Shown: positions 17,824 through 25,543, counted from the first letter of the stretch. The stretch is DNA of 64,000 bases from Pseudoteredinibacter isoporae_A (GCF_040372805.1 NZ_BAABWJ010000002.1:310001-374000); one strand, 5' to 3'. Program-made: numbers and translations. Notes: generated from the sequence alone by a model not told the origin.

Positions 17824-18372
17824 ATGACCTTAGCCAATCAACTGACATTATTACGCGTACTGCTCATCCCGGTGATTGTGCTGGTGTTTTACTTGCCTTA
17901 TGGCTGGAGTTATCCCGTCGCGGCCTTCATTTTTGCGCTGGCCGGCGTGACCGATTGGCTCGACGGCTTTATCGCCCGTCGTTACAACCAGTCCACCGCC
18001 TTTGGTGCCTTCCTGGACCCGGTCGCTGACAAACTCATGGTCGCTTCCGCACTGGTGTTGCTGGTGCAGGCCCATTCCAGCGTCTGGCTCACCGTGCCTG
18101 CTGTGGTAATTATTGGCCGTGAGATCGTCATCTCCGCCCTGAGGGAATGGATGGCCGAACTGGGCGAACGTTCCAATGTTGCTGTTTCCTTTATCGGCAA
18201 AGTGAAAACCGCCGCCCAAATGGCTTCCATTACCGTATTGCTGGCGTTCCCTGTGGACGATCGCTACTGGCTGATCGATGTCGGTTATATTCTGCTGTAC
18301 ATCTCCGCTGGCCTTACCCTGTATTCCATGGTCCTCTACCTGCGCGCAGCCTGGCCATCATTGAAGCCATAA
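17824..18372 (+). CDS. pgsA: CDP-diacylglycerol--glycerol-3-phosphate 3-phosphatidyltransferase
   Basis: 182 residues, an integral inner-membrane enzyme committing CDP-diacylglycerol to phosphatidylglycerol synthesis. The CDP-alcohol phosphotransferase motif is visible as DWLDGFIARRYNQSTAFGAF followed by LDPVADK (near residues 41-66). There are about five hydrophobic spans. The order uvrC-pgsA-tRNAs is conserved in many Gammaproteobacteria. Confidence 0.95.
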   Translation: MTLANQLTLLRVLLIPVIVLVFYLPYGWSYPVAAFIFALAGVTDWLDGFIARRYNQSTAFGAFLDPVADKLMVASALVLLVQAHSSVWLTVPAVVIIGREIVISALREWMAELGERSNVAVSFIGKVKTAAQMASITVLLAFPVDDRYWLIDVGYILLYISAGLTLYSMVLYLRAAWPSLKP

Positions 18373-18424
18373 AACACAAACTGCCGTCTTTTTGTACGAA
18401 TTTCGCCAAAGTCGCTCGCAATAC

Positions 18425-18474
18425 TTGACAGTGAGCGGCCAAACCATAGAATAGCCGCTCTTTGCAAAAGCGGC
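18425..18474 (+). promoter_or_regulatory. Sigma70-type promoter running straight into a hairpin, upstream of the tRNAs
   Basis: TTGACA (18425) and TAGAAT (18447) are separated by 16 bases. Immediately after the -10 lies a perfect stem GCCGCT / AGCGGC (18454-18474) followed by CTTTTC. It probably drives the tRNA genes, with the hairpin removed or acting as an attenuator; a second TAGAAT at 18552 lies nearer tRNA-Cys. Confidence 0.5.
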
Positions 18475-18569
18475 CTTTTCAGCCCGCCAATGCAATAGGC
18501 ACTAATGCGGCTAAGTCCCAGAAAGTACTAGGAATTTTCAAGCGGATGCATTAGAATTGCCGCCCTTAT

Positions 18570-18643
18570 GGCGCGATGTCAGAGTGGTTATGTCACGGAC
18601 TGCAACTCCGTTTACTCCGGTTCGATTCCGGATCGCGCCTCCA
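18570..18643 (+). tRNA. tRNA-Cys (GCA)
   Basis: 74 bases including encoded CCA. The acceptor arms GGCGCGA / TCGCGCC pair perfectly, the anticodon stem CGGAC..CTCCG carries GCA, and the T-arm is TCCGG-TTCGATT-CCGGA. It lies downstream of pgsA, as in E. coli and relatives; the tRNA-Gly that usually precedes it there is not seen. Confidence 0.96.
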
Positions 18644-18690
18644 CTTTCCCTTAGGTTGAATCCTTCAACTTAGGTGCCGCAAGGCAAACC

Positions 18691-18800
18691 CGATTGGCCC
18701 AGCTGATCGAAGTAGGGCTGCCTCCTACTTTAAAAAGCGTTGTTCTTTTCAATAGAGCATCGATTGGCACGAGTAGGGCCGCCATACCTACTATAAAAAA
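18691..18800. repeat. Two related hairpin repeats between tRNA-Cys and tRNA-Leu
   Basis: Units at 18691-18735 and 18761-18800 both begin CGATTGGC, contain a hairpin (AAGTAGG/CCTACTT, then AGTAGG/CCTACT) and end in an A-run after the stem (TAAAAA, ATAAAAAA). They look like a duplicated processing or terminator element in the tRNA spacer. Confidence 0.6.
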
Positions 18801-18811
18801 TACCCCTCGAC

Positions 18812-18898
18812 GCCCGGGTGGTGGAATTGGTAGACACAGGAGACTTAAAATCTCCCGCTAGCAATAGCGTGCCGGTTCAAGTCCGGCCCCGGGCACCA
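18812..18898 (+). tRNA. tRNA-Leu (UAA)
   Basis: 87 bases with encoded CCA and a long class II variable arm (CCCGCTAGCAATAGCGT). The acceptor arms are GCCCGGG / CCCGGGC, the D-arm contains GGTAGACAC and the anticodon TAA lies in GACTTAAAATC. Accessory DNA begins immediately downstream, and tRNA-Leu genes are common integration sites. No integrase or 3'-end duplication was found in the window. Confidence 0.96.
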
Positions 18899-19353
18899 CT
18901 TCTAGCGAAAGTAATCACTAATATCGTTTTCATAGTGGACACTTTCTTTGCGTAGTCTCGTGCCGTATTTCCTCTGTTTCTCTGAATTGCCTTTCATTGC
19001 GAATATTTGATAGTCGCCCTAATTATATTAGGGTCTTGTGTGGTTGGTTCTTTAGTATTAATCTCTTGCTCGCATTCTTAGTATTCAGTGACTTGAAATT
19101 CTTAACATAGAAAGGATATGAGTTGCCTGTGTGCTGAGCTTTCTTACTACCTTGATATCTATCCTCTCCGCCGTAGTTAAGTAAGAACAATGCGTTAATA
19201 CGGTGGATCAAGGACATGTAACAGGATGTTGTACAAGTTTCTTCCCAGTAATATTGAAATCTACACCTTGTTGCTCATGGGTATTGGAGGGTAATTCAGT
19301 TGCTCGGTAATTAAGTTGTTATGTGTATCTTGTTCAATATAAAGAAGTAAATA
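18899..19353. other. Gene-poor AT-rich DNA after tRNA-Leu
   Basis: 455 bases with no convincing gene. The minus-strand frame at 19023-19217 (64 codons) has no ribosome site or recognisable protein. The stretch marks the switch from core DNA to AT-richer accessory DNA. Confidence 0.5.
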
Positions 19354-19458
19354 ATGGAACCTGATTTCACGAATGCGCTCGTAATAATTTCGTTATTTGA
19401 AATGTTGTTGGTTTTATCGTTTCCGGTCTGTCTATGTGAAAGGAACTACGGGGGTTAG
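19354..19458 (+). CDS. Possible 34-residue hydrophobic peptide coupled to the AbiTii gene
   Basis: ATG with AAAGAAG 8 bases upstream encodes MEPDFTNALVIISLFEMLLV and a Cys-containing tail, a plausible single membrane span. Its stop (TAG, 19456-19458) is one base from the TTG start of the AbiTii gene, the kind of spacing seen in translational coupling. This is too short to be sure it is expressed; it may be only a leader frame. Confidence 0.35.
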   Translation: MEPDFTNALVIISLFEMLLVLSFPVCLCERNYGG

Positions 19459-19459
19459 A

Positions 19460-20383
19460 TTGTCACTTCTACAACAAATTCAAGAGTCGGTGGTTCAAGA
19501 TGACGCTGATCTTAGTTCGATCCTCTTAAAGCTGAGGTTGCTATCTGCAAGGTTAGGTAGCAACGCTCTAGAGGCGTGGGTTAGACACGAATCTGAGGGA
19601 TATCCAGCAGATATTGCTGTTCCTTCTTATAGGCATGTAGGGGTGACGTATACAGGGTCATTTTCAGGCTCGTTTGGCGCTGCTATTAAAAATGCACAAA
19701 TTCCTCCCTATCTTATTGAGTTGCATGCAGGTGAGCGGTGGGTGAATCATGAAATCCGTGAAAGTGTCGCCGCAATAGGTGAAATGGTAAGAAAAAATAC
19801 CACCGAGGGTGGTAGCTTTGGAATAGATGCCTCAAACTTAATTTTACTTTTACAAGGTAAAATATACGAAGATTATTCTTGTGTTGATGTGAGGGGATCG
19901 ATTTCTTCAACTTCATTGTATGAAATACAGCAAAGCGTTAGAAGTCGAATACTTGAATTAACTATTGAATTGGAAAGGTCGGTACCCGGCGCATCCCATG
20001 TGGCATTTGGTGCAAAAGAGCCAGAAAAGAAAGATGCTGAAAAGGTCCAACAAATCTCGCAGCAAATAATCTATGGGGATGTAACAACTGCGGTAGCAAA
20101 TGGCGCTGGTTCACTTGTTTCAGTCGCGGTTAACGAAAGAGATTGCGATTCATTTGTTAAGCACCTTGTTGAGGCTGGTATTCCGGAAGCATCAGCGATA
20201 GAGCTAGCCGAGATTATTGCGTCAGAAGAGCCATTGGGAGCAGAAGAGCCGTTTGGGGCGAAAGCCACAAAGTGGCTAGTTTCAAATCTCAAGAAAGCTG
20301 CTGAAGGTACTTGGAATATAGGGGTTTCCATGGCTACAAAAGTTCTCACAGAAGCGGCTATGAAATATTATGGGTTAAAGTAA
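19460..20383 (+). CDS. AbiTii-domain protein, probable phage-defence component
   Basis: About 307 residues. The N-terminal ~110 residues (LLQQIQESVVQDDADLSSIL, then LLSARLGSNALEAWVRHESE and GYP) match my knowledge of the AbiTii domain, found in abortive-infection type proteins and as an accessory domain in defence islands. The remainder is helical, with a possible amphipathic C-terminal segment, and I do not recognise it. TTG 19460 is chosen because it starts at the domain, follows GGGGG, and is one base after the small ORF; the frame extends to TTG 19397. The gene is AT-richer than the core genes and precedes a nuclease-like gene on the same strand. Confidence 0.7.
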   Translation: MSLLQQIQESVVQDDADLSSILLKLRLLSARLGSNALEAWVRHESEGYPADIAVPSYRHVGVTYTGSFSGSFGAAIKNAQIPPYLIELHAGERWVNHEIRESVAAIGEMVRKNTTEGGSFGIDASNLILLLQGKIYEDYSCVDVRGSISSTSLYEIQQSVRSRILELTIELERSVPGASHVAFGAKEPEKKDAEKVQQISQQIIYGDVTTAVANGAGSLVSVAVNERDCDSFVKHLVEAGIPEASAIELAEIIASEEPLGAEEPFGAKATKWLVSNLKKAAEGTWNIGVSMATKVLTEAAMKYYGLK

Positions 20384-20470
20384 AATTTCGAGAGGAGCAT
20401 TTTTTAGATCTGTTTTCGGTGTATGAGCTTTTGCAGTGGTGGATCTCAATTATCCTTGGTGGTCGAATTT

Positions 20471-22003
20471 ATGAGTCAAATTAGAGTAAAGCTTACCAAG
20501 AGAAAGATAAAAAATGTCAAAGCTCGAAGAGATGTTAAGCGAAAGCGGGCAAGGGTGGGATTTATGGTTGAAAGAAATGGTGAGTACGAGGAATTTGGAC
20601 GGTATCTCGATAGGCGAAAAACAGAAGAGTGGATAGTAAGCGCAAAAAAAACTCTGGATTGGTTTTTGTCGCATATGGGGGAGGATGAGTGGGTTAGACG
20701 TAGGAATTCCGTTGTTAAATATTTTCGCAAGCAACAAGATAGAGCGATTTCAGTCGACCCAAGGTTTGTCATAAAAGTTGAAGATGAAGATTCACGAGTG
20801 GCGTTCCATGAAGACTGGATAGCTTGGTATCTATATCTTGTGGAATCTGTTTATTACAGGCCTTATGTTGATGAGCCTTCTCAATCTGCTAGAGTGTATC
20901 CGTTTTTTTCTGCGATAGGTAGGTATGTTAAAATTGCAAAAAGCATAAAGGGTATTGAGGGTAAGCTTGATGAGCTTTTAAAAGGGAATAATAATCAACC
21001 AGATTCTCTACTTTTCGAGATTGTCGTTGCCATTATGTACAAAAGAAATGGTTGGTTGGTTGAATTTGTTCCAGAGAATCCGTTATCGCAAACACCAGAT
21101 TTACTTGTTACGAGAAATGATGAGAAGTTGTATGTGGAATGTAAGCGACAAAAGAAGTCCACCGAGTATTTAGAATTAGAAAGGAAAGAGTGGAGAATCC
21201 GTTGGGAAAAACTCGTTCCCGTTATGGCTGAAATAAAAGTACCTATATTTTTAGATGTTAAATTTAAGGTTGAGCTATCTCAATCTTCAAGTGAGGTAAT
21301 GGTTGATTCGTTTTTATCAATAATTCATCGTGGCCATATTGAAGATGGCGCCTCATTCGAAAATGACGAGGTTGTTGTCGAGGCTAAACTTATAAATATG
21401 AGTCGGGTTTATGAGCATTTTAGTAGGTATCAAGTGCGCTGGAATTCCCCTCAAATGATTGCTCTTTTTGCAGGCAGTTATGACGGGTTTGGGAGTTATT
21501 CTCAAGTTCATTTGCCCACGGGAATTAATGCTGTTGGCCCAGACGATGATGAGCACATACTCAATTTGTTTTGTGATGGGGTGAGTGAGGCCTATTGTGC
21601 TAAGTGGGAGTGTTTAGCCGAGGAGTCGATAAGTAAAAAGGCTAAAGATGTAAAGAAACTTCTTAGTAAGGCAGTTAATCAATCTCCGAAAGACTTTCCA
21701 ACTGTTATTCATATTGGATATGAAACACTTCATGGGCCAGAAGTAGAATTTTTGAGGGAGAAAAAGATACGAACATCGATTAACAATTTCGACTTCAAAG
21801 ATAAAGACATTCGCGCAGTTTATTGTCATGCAGTTCAATCATTTCATGAAATAGATAAGTTTGAATGTGCGGAGACGACTATGCGATTTGGTAAACAGGG
21901 GGTTCTGCCTGAAGATATACTATCTCATGATCTATTGTTGGATGAACCGGGTATGAATATAAAGAGTGATACTCATTGGAACGAAGACTTTTCAGAAATT
22001 TGA
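20471..22003 (+). CDS. PD-(D/E)XK nuclease-like protein, probable defence effector
   Basis: About 510 residues (526 from ATG 20423; 20471 is preferred for a GGTGG site). The central part has the restriction-endonuclease fold signature: helix glutamate in LLFEIVVAI (E183), Asp in SQTPDLLV (D210) and the E-C-K strand in LYVECKRQKK (E223, K225), in the correct order and spacing. The N-terminus is very basic (KLTKRKIKNVKARRDVKRKR), suiting nucleic-acid binding. The C-terminal half is unrecognised. It starts 87 bases after the AbiTii gene and is presumably co-expressed. The function is inferred from motif and context only. Confidence 0.7.
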   Translation: MSQIRVKLTKRKIKNVKARRDVKRKRARVGFMVERNGEYEEFGRYLDRRKTEEWIVSAKKTLDWFLSHMGEDEWVRRRNSVVKYFRKQQDRAISVDPRFVIKVEDEDSRVAFHEDWIAWYLYLVESVYYRPYVDEPSQSARVYPFFSAIGRYVKIAKSIKGIEGKLDELLKGNNNQPDSLLFEIVVAIMYKRNGWLVEFVPENPLSQTPDLLVTRNDEKLYVECKRQKKSTEYLELERKEWRIRWEKLVPVMAEIKVPIFLDVKFKVELSQSSSEVMVDSFLSIIHRGHIEDGASFENDEVVVEAKLINMSRVYEHFSRYQVRWNSPQMIALFAGSYDGFGSYSQVHLPTGINAVGPDDDEHILNLFCDGVSEAYCAKWECLAEESISKKAKDVKKLLSKAVNQSPKDFPTVIHIGYETLHGPEVEFLREKKIRTSINNFDFKDKDIRAVYCHAVQSFHEIDKFECAETTMRFGKQGVLPEDILSHDLLLDEPGMNIKSDTHWNEDFSEI

Positions 22004-22094
22004 AGCTTAATAAACCAGTATGAATGATTAAGTTAATCAGTGTTTTATTAATTGTCTGAGCTGGGTGAAGATAATCACTTTCAGGGATGAAACT

Positions 22095-22247
22095 ATGGAC
22101 AGATTTGCAGGGCCGGAAGATATTTATGAATAACTTGTTGAAAATGCCCCAGAAAATGAAGAGTGGCTATTTGGTCTTGTGGCGTTTGCTGTTGTGGAGG
22201 AGCAAAAAATTGAATGGGTAAAGCATCAATTTGAAAAAGGAATATAG
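22095..22247 (+). pseudogene. Fragment of an unrecognised gene with an in-frame stop
   Basis: 51 codons reading MDRFAGPEDIYE, TAA, then LVENAPENEEWLFGLVAFAV and VEEQKIEWVKHQFEKGI before a TAG. Composition and continuity across the internal stop look like the N-terminus of a real protein family whose remainder has been lost. Downstream DNA to 22620 contains no continuation that I can see. Confidence 0.5.
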
Positions 22248-22622
22248 AGTCTAAGGCATTCATTGTGGCCGTTATTCAGTTTGAATCTTGTTTTAAAACT
22301 CTCCCAGGTGCTTCTGCCGTTCTCAAGAAAACCCCTCCAATTTTGGTTTACTTAGGTTAGCCGTGAGTTGAGTTTTTCAGTTATCGTGTTAATCAAATTA
22401 ATTCTCCACTTTTAGGATCAGTTATACTTGACTCTAGTAAAATCTAATCAGTAGATAGAATTAGGCAACTTGTCTATGCCTGATCGCAAGTTACTTGTGT
22501 TAGCATTGGGTGGTAGTTAAAGGTGAGTGTCCCGTTTGTTCTTGTTTTTCTCCATTAAAATGATCTTCGCAAATCCATTTTTAATGAATGCCGGTGTCCC
22601 CCGTTAATGATGAAGAGCCGAC
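22248..22622. other. Intergenic DNA with a possible promoter
   Basis: 375 bases without a gene. TTGACT at 22427 followed after 18 bases by TAGATA is a possible sigma70 promoter pointing towards the secreted-protein gene. Confidence 0.3.
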
Positions 22623-22653
22623 AATAGCTCTTTTGACAGAGCTATTTTTATTT
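22623..22653 (+). terminator. Hairpin with U-run upstream of the secreted-protein gene
   Basis: AATAGCTC / GAGCTATT with an 8-base loop is followed by TTTATTTT. It ends 23 bases before the next start, so it either terminates upstream transcription or attenuates the next gene. Confidence 0.65.
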
Positions 22654-22676
22654 TAGCAAAAGGATTAAGAGTTGTT

Positions 22677-23321
22677 ATGAAAATACCCATCGTTTCGAGT
22701 TTAGTTATTGTTGTTATTACTCTTGGTAGTTCTGTCGCTGTGAATGCAGCGGGCTCAAAGAACACGAGTGGCAAATCCGTGGTTTTGCCTGCGCCACAGG
22801 TGTCTATCGCAACCCATGATGCTTATTTTGAGCATTTAAAAACACATTGTGGCAAAGCTTACCAGGGGAAAATTACGGTTGACAACGCTAAAGGCGGCGG
22901 TTTTTCTGGCAAGAAATTAATCATGCATGTTCGCCGTTGTAGTGAGCGTGAATTACAGATCCCATTTCACGTAGGTGATGATGCTTCACGCACTTGGATT
23001 TTAACCAAAACGGGCTCTGGTATTTCGTTAAAACACGATCATCGCAAAGCTGATGGTAGTTATGATGACTCGACTATGTATGGCGGGCATACGCTTGATA
23101 GGGGCTGGGATCGCGTACAGTCGTTTCCTGCCGATCAATATTCAAAAGAGTTATTTGCCAAGCATGGTATTCCGCAATCGAGTGGCAACACCTGGCAAAT
23201 GTTCATTTATCCTGATAAGTTCACTTATCGCATGGTCCGTGAAGGGCGTGAATTTAGAGTGGACTTTGATTTAACTAAGGCGATTTCGCCACCAGCAGCG
23301 CCTTGGGGTTACAGCGATTAA
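22677..23321 (+). CDS. Secreted or periplasmic protein of unknown function
   Basis: 214 residues. It has a clear signal peptide (MKIPIVSSLVIVVITLGSSV, cleavage probably after NAA near residue 24). The mature part has two Cys (KTHCGKAY and VRRCSERE) that may form a disulfide, and aromatic-rich conserved-looking stretches (YGGHTLDRGWDRVQSFPADQ, FRVDFDLTKA). Nothing reveals an activity and I do not recognise the family by name. The ribosome site is AAGGATTAAGAG. Confidence 0.75.
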   Translation: MKIPIVSSLVIVVITLGSSVAVNAAGSKNTSGKSVVLPAPQVSIATHDAYFEHLKTHCGKAYQGKITVDNAKGGGFSGKKLIMHVRRCSERELQIPFHVGDDASRTWILTKTGSGISLKHDHRKADGSYDDSTMYGGHTLDRGWDRVQSFPADQYSKELFAKHGIPQSSGNTWQMFIYPDKFTYRMVREGREFRVDFDLTKAISPPAAPWGYSD

Positions 23322-23356
23322 TGGGCTGTTATTAAATGCTAAGGGCATCCACCTTC

Positions 23357-23392
23357 ATTGGCTTAGCTCCGCGAGTAAAGAGCTAGGCCAAT
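23357..23392. terminator. Long hairpin after the secreted-protein gene
   Basis: A 13-base stem with one G-U pair (ATTGGCTTAGCTC / GAGCTAGGCCAAT) encloses a 10-base loop 36 bases after the stop. It has no U-run. Confidence 0.5.
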
Positions 23393-23416
23393 CCCCTGAT
23401 CTTTAATTCCATCCTC

Positions 23417-23556
23417 AAAAACAGAGAGGTTTGGGTACCATCTGTAGTATTGCTCATCTTTGGTGTTTTCCTGCCAGTGTTTACTATGCAAAAGCTCCGG
23501 TTTTTCAATGATACGTCTCTTTAGTTGATGGAATATATGAGTTGCTGATACGATTT
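23417..23556 (+). pseudogene. Frameshifted partial copy of the PqiA-like gene at 25070
   Basis: It aligns by eye, codon for codon, with the start of the PqiA-like gene: NREVWVPSVVLLIFGVFLPV, then FTMQKLRFFNDT, against NRALWVSSVVLFMFGICLPM, then FTMQKFLIFNDT. A one-base deletion near 23514 then shifts the frame; in the new frame SLVDGIYELL matches SLLGGLYELL. The copy has no start codon and ends after about 46 codons. It is a diverged duplication remnant about 1.65 kb upstream of the intact gene. Confidence 0.75.
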
Positions 23557-23584
23557 AAAGCGTCTAAAAAGGCATAACAAGAAC

Positions 23585-23980
23585 ATGTACAACCCAATAA
23601 AAAGAATAGATGAGGCCTTTCGAAAGGGGCCTGTGAAAGATGGATACAAGAGAGCTGTATTGCACCCTGCGGCAGAATGGTATGAAATCATCGCGTTTCT
23701 AAGTTTCTTGCCTGCAATGTTTATCTTTCTCCACGCCTTTGTGATATCCGCTGCAAATATGGTAGCCAGTTTTCAAATAGAAAAAGGGCAATTTGGGTTG
23801 GCTACTTCAATTATTGTAGTTTTTGATGTTTTACCTTTCGCAGCCTCTATTTGGGTATTGCTAGAATATGGGATTGGTATAGGTTCGCTTGGAATCGCTT
23901 TGTTGTGTGGCTCATTGGGTATATTGGGTTTAGTAGCTGTTCGTAAGCAACGTAGAAAAACGGCTGAAGCTGCCCGATAG
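23585..23980 (+). CDS. Small membrane protein of unknown function
   Basis: 131 residues. A charged N-terminus of about 35 residues is followed by three hydrophobic spans, near residues 37-60 (IIAFLSFLPAMFIFLHAFVI), 73-95 and 98-118, and a basic tail (VRKQRRKTAEAAR) that suggests the C-terminus stays in the cytoplasm. Not recognised. The ribosome site is weak (ACAAGAAC). It lies among small same-strand genes and remnants, so it may be recently acquired. Confidence 0.6.
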   Translation: MYNPIKRIDEAFRKGPVKDGYKRAVLHPAAEWYEIIAFLSFLPAMFIFLHAFVISAANMVASFQIEKGQFGLATSIIVVFDVLPFAASIWVLLEYGIGIGSLGIALLCGSLGILGLVAVRKQRRKTAEAAR

Positions 23981-24055
23981 GCAATTTTTATTTTCCGAAA
24001 TACTCAAGTTCACCAATTGATTGAAAATGCCGAAATTTAATAAAGGAAGTCACAC

Positions 24056-24253
24056 ATGAGTCGAAGGAAAGAAATCGATAAGGAAGAATTCGATTTGACC
24101 TATCTATATAAGGTTATGAGATCCTTATTTCCAAAGAAAAATGACATCGCTTCAATGGAGGAGCTCAATGAGACTGTGGGGGAGCTTAAGAAATTTTCTA
24201 TTCTTGCGAAGTGCGAAGTTCGAATGTTCCTTAAAAAGCACAGGGTTGCTTAA
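24056..24253 (+). CDS. Small charged protein of unknown function
   Basis: 65 residues, highly charged and probably helical (RRKEIDKEEFDLTYLYKVMR, then ASMEELNETVGELKKFSILA). No Cys pair, membrane span or DNA-binding motif is evident. A strong ribosome site AAAGGAAG lies 7 bases before ATG, which supports translation. Confidence 0.55.
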   Translation: MSRRKEIDKEEFDLTYLYKVMRSLFPKKNDIASMEELNETVGELKKFSILAKCEVRMFLKKHRVA

Positions 24254-24279
24254 ATAGGAAGGTTGAGCAAGGATTGCTG

Positions 24280-24567
24280 ATGAAGTATTGGATATTGCTC
24301 TTTACCATGGTGTTTGTTGATTTCGCAGTTGCCCATGGCGGGAGGCTAAACAGCCAAGGATGTCACAATAATCGCAAAACAGGTGGGTATCATTGTCATC
24401 GAGGCTCTTCGTCAGTCAAACCTGCACCGAAGCTTAAATCCAGGGCTTCAGGAAGCTATTGAAACTGCAGTGAAGCGAGAGCGGCGGGTGTCGCCCCAAT
24501 TCGTCGCGGTCGGCCGGGTTATGGTAGGCATCTTGATCGAGATGGTGATGGGATTGCGTGTGAATAG
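24280..24567 (+). pseudogene. YHYH-Excalibur secreted protein gene split by one in-frame TGA
   Basis: The first 61 codons give a signal peptide (MKYWILLFTMVFVDFAVAHG) and the YHYH-type motif CHNNRKTGGYHCHRGS. TGA at 24460-24462 interrupts the frame. Directly after it the same frame encodes NCSEARAAGVAPIRRGRPGY and GRHLDRDGDGIACE, an Excalibur calcium-binding domain with the DxDxDG loop, ending in TAG. The two domains are commonly found together in one protein. One base change would restore the full 95-residue protein, so this is a recent nonsense mutation, a sequencing error, or a readthrough site. Confidence 0.8.
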
Positions 24568-24644
24568 GCTTTGGATATGTAGATACCTCTGTATTTCACG
24601 GTAACTAGTAGGAATTCAGGCATTTTTGAGGTTTTGGAAGAGAG

Positions 24645-24968
24645 GTGGTGAGGAAGAGAAGAGGGAGGACGAGTGCCTTAGATAAGGACAGCGAGATATC
24701 AAGTTCTTTGTATATTGATGCATTCTTTCTCGTGATTTTTGGTCTTTGGGGGTTAGCCAGGTTGTTTATGTTGTTTTTTGATCACTCTCTTATATCTATA
24801 TTGATTGCTATTTTTGTGTGTGCGATTGCCATACAATCCTTTTCAACGTTACGTGCTCTCAGAATACTAAGGAAAAACTTTCGATCCAACCCTGATAAAC
24901 ATAGGGATAGCGTAGTGCCTAAGCCTATTTTGTATCATGCTGTTTTCTGGTTTTTGCCTAGATATTGA
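24645..24968 (+). CDS. Small two-span membrane protein, unknown
   Basis: 107 residues. A basic N-terminus (RKRRGRTSALDK) precedes two adjacent hydrophobic spans (LYIDAFFLVIFGLWGLARLF, SLISILIAIFVCAIAIQSF), then a basic region and a short aromatic C-terminus. Start codons GTG 24645 and GTG 24648 are adjacent and follow GGAAGAGAG closely, so the start and even expression are uncertain. Not recognised. Confidence 0.45.
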   Translation: MVRKRRGRTSALDKDSEISSSLYIDAFFLVIFGLWGLARLFMLFFDHSLISILIAIFVCAIAIQSFSTLRALRILRKNFRSNPDKHRDSVVPKPILYHAVFWFLPRY

Positions 24969-25069
24969 GATGCCGACAATACAAGCAATTATTTGCTGTA
25001 AGCAAACTCGTTAGCTCATAGCTATGCTCGACACTCATTTCTCAACATCGAATCCAGGAGTAAATCACA

Positions 25070-25543
25070 TTGGCCATGATTAACAGAGCGCTGTGGGTAT
25101 CGTCTGTTGTATTGTTCATGTTCGGTATTTGTCTGCCAATGTTCACTATGCAAAAATTTCTTATTTTCAATGATACCTTCTCTTTGCTTGGTGGATTATA
25201 CGAGTTGTTGACTAGTGGTGAGTTTTTTCTCTTCTCACTGATACTGGTATTTAGCGTATTAATGCCTGCTGGTAAATTTTACGTAAGTTTTATGCTGGCT
25301 TTCGATAAGCTCCACTCACCTGAGGAAAAGCTCAATACAGTCAAGAAGATGTTGCTGGTAGGGAAGTGGTCAATGGCTGATGTGTTTGTCATTGCAATTT
25401 TGGCATCCACCATCAAAGTGGGCGGTTTAGCTCATGTAAGCGTGCATATTGGTTTGTTTGTATTCTGTGCTTCGGCTCTATTAACCTTGGTACTGTCACA
25501 TCGACTCATGTTGGATTATGAGTTGGCTGTTAAGGCAGTATGA
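25070..25543 (+). CDS. PqiA-family (paraquat-inducible protein A-like) membrane protein
   Basis: 157 residues with four hydrophobic spans and the PqiA-domain pattern: CLPMFTMQKFLIFNDTFSLL in the first loop, VLMPAGKFYVSFMLAF, then KWSMADVFVIAILASTIKVG. It is a single-domain version without the zinc-ribbon Cys motifs of E. coli PqiA, which has two such domains and works with MCE lipid transporters. No MCE gene is nearby. TTG 25070 is preferred over ATG 25076 because CAGGAG lies 9 bases before it. A decayed partial copy exists at 23417. Confidence 0.75.
   Translation: MAMINRALWVSSVVLFMFGICLPMFTMQKFLIFNDTFSLLGGLYELLTSGEFFLFSLILVFSVLMPAGKFYVSFMLAFDKLHSPEEKLNTVKKMLLVGKWSMADVFVIAILASTIKVGGLAHVSVHIGLFVFCASALLTLVLSHRLMLDYELAVKAV

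Noticed and set aside
19023..19217. 64-codon minus-strand frame after tRNA-Leu
   Set aside because: No ribosome site, no recognisable motif; probably chance in AT-rich DNA.
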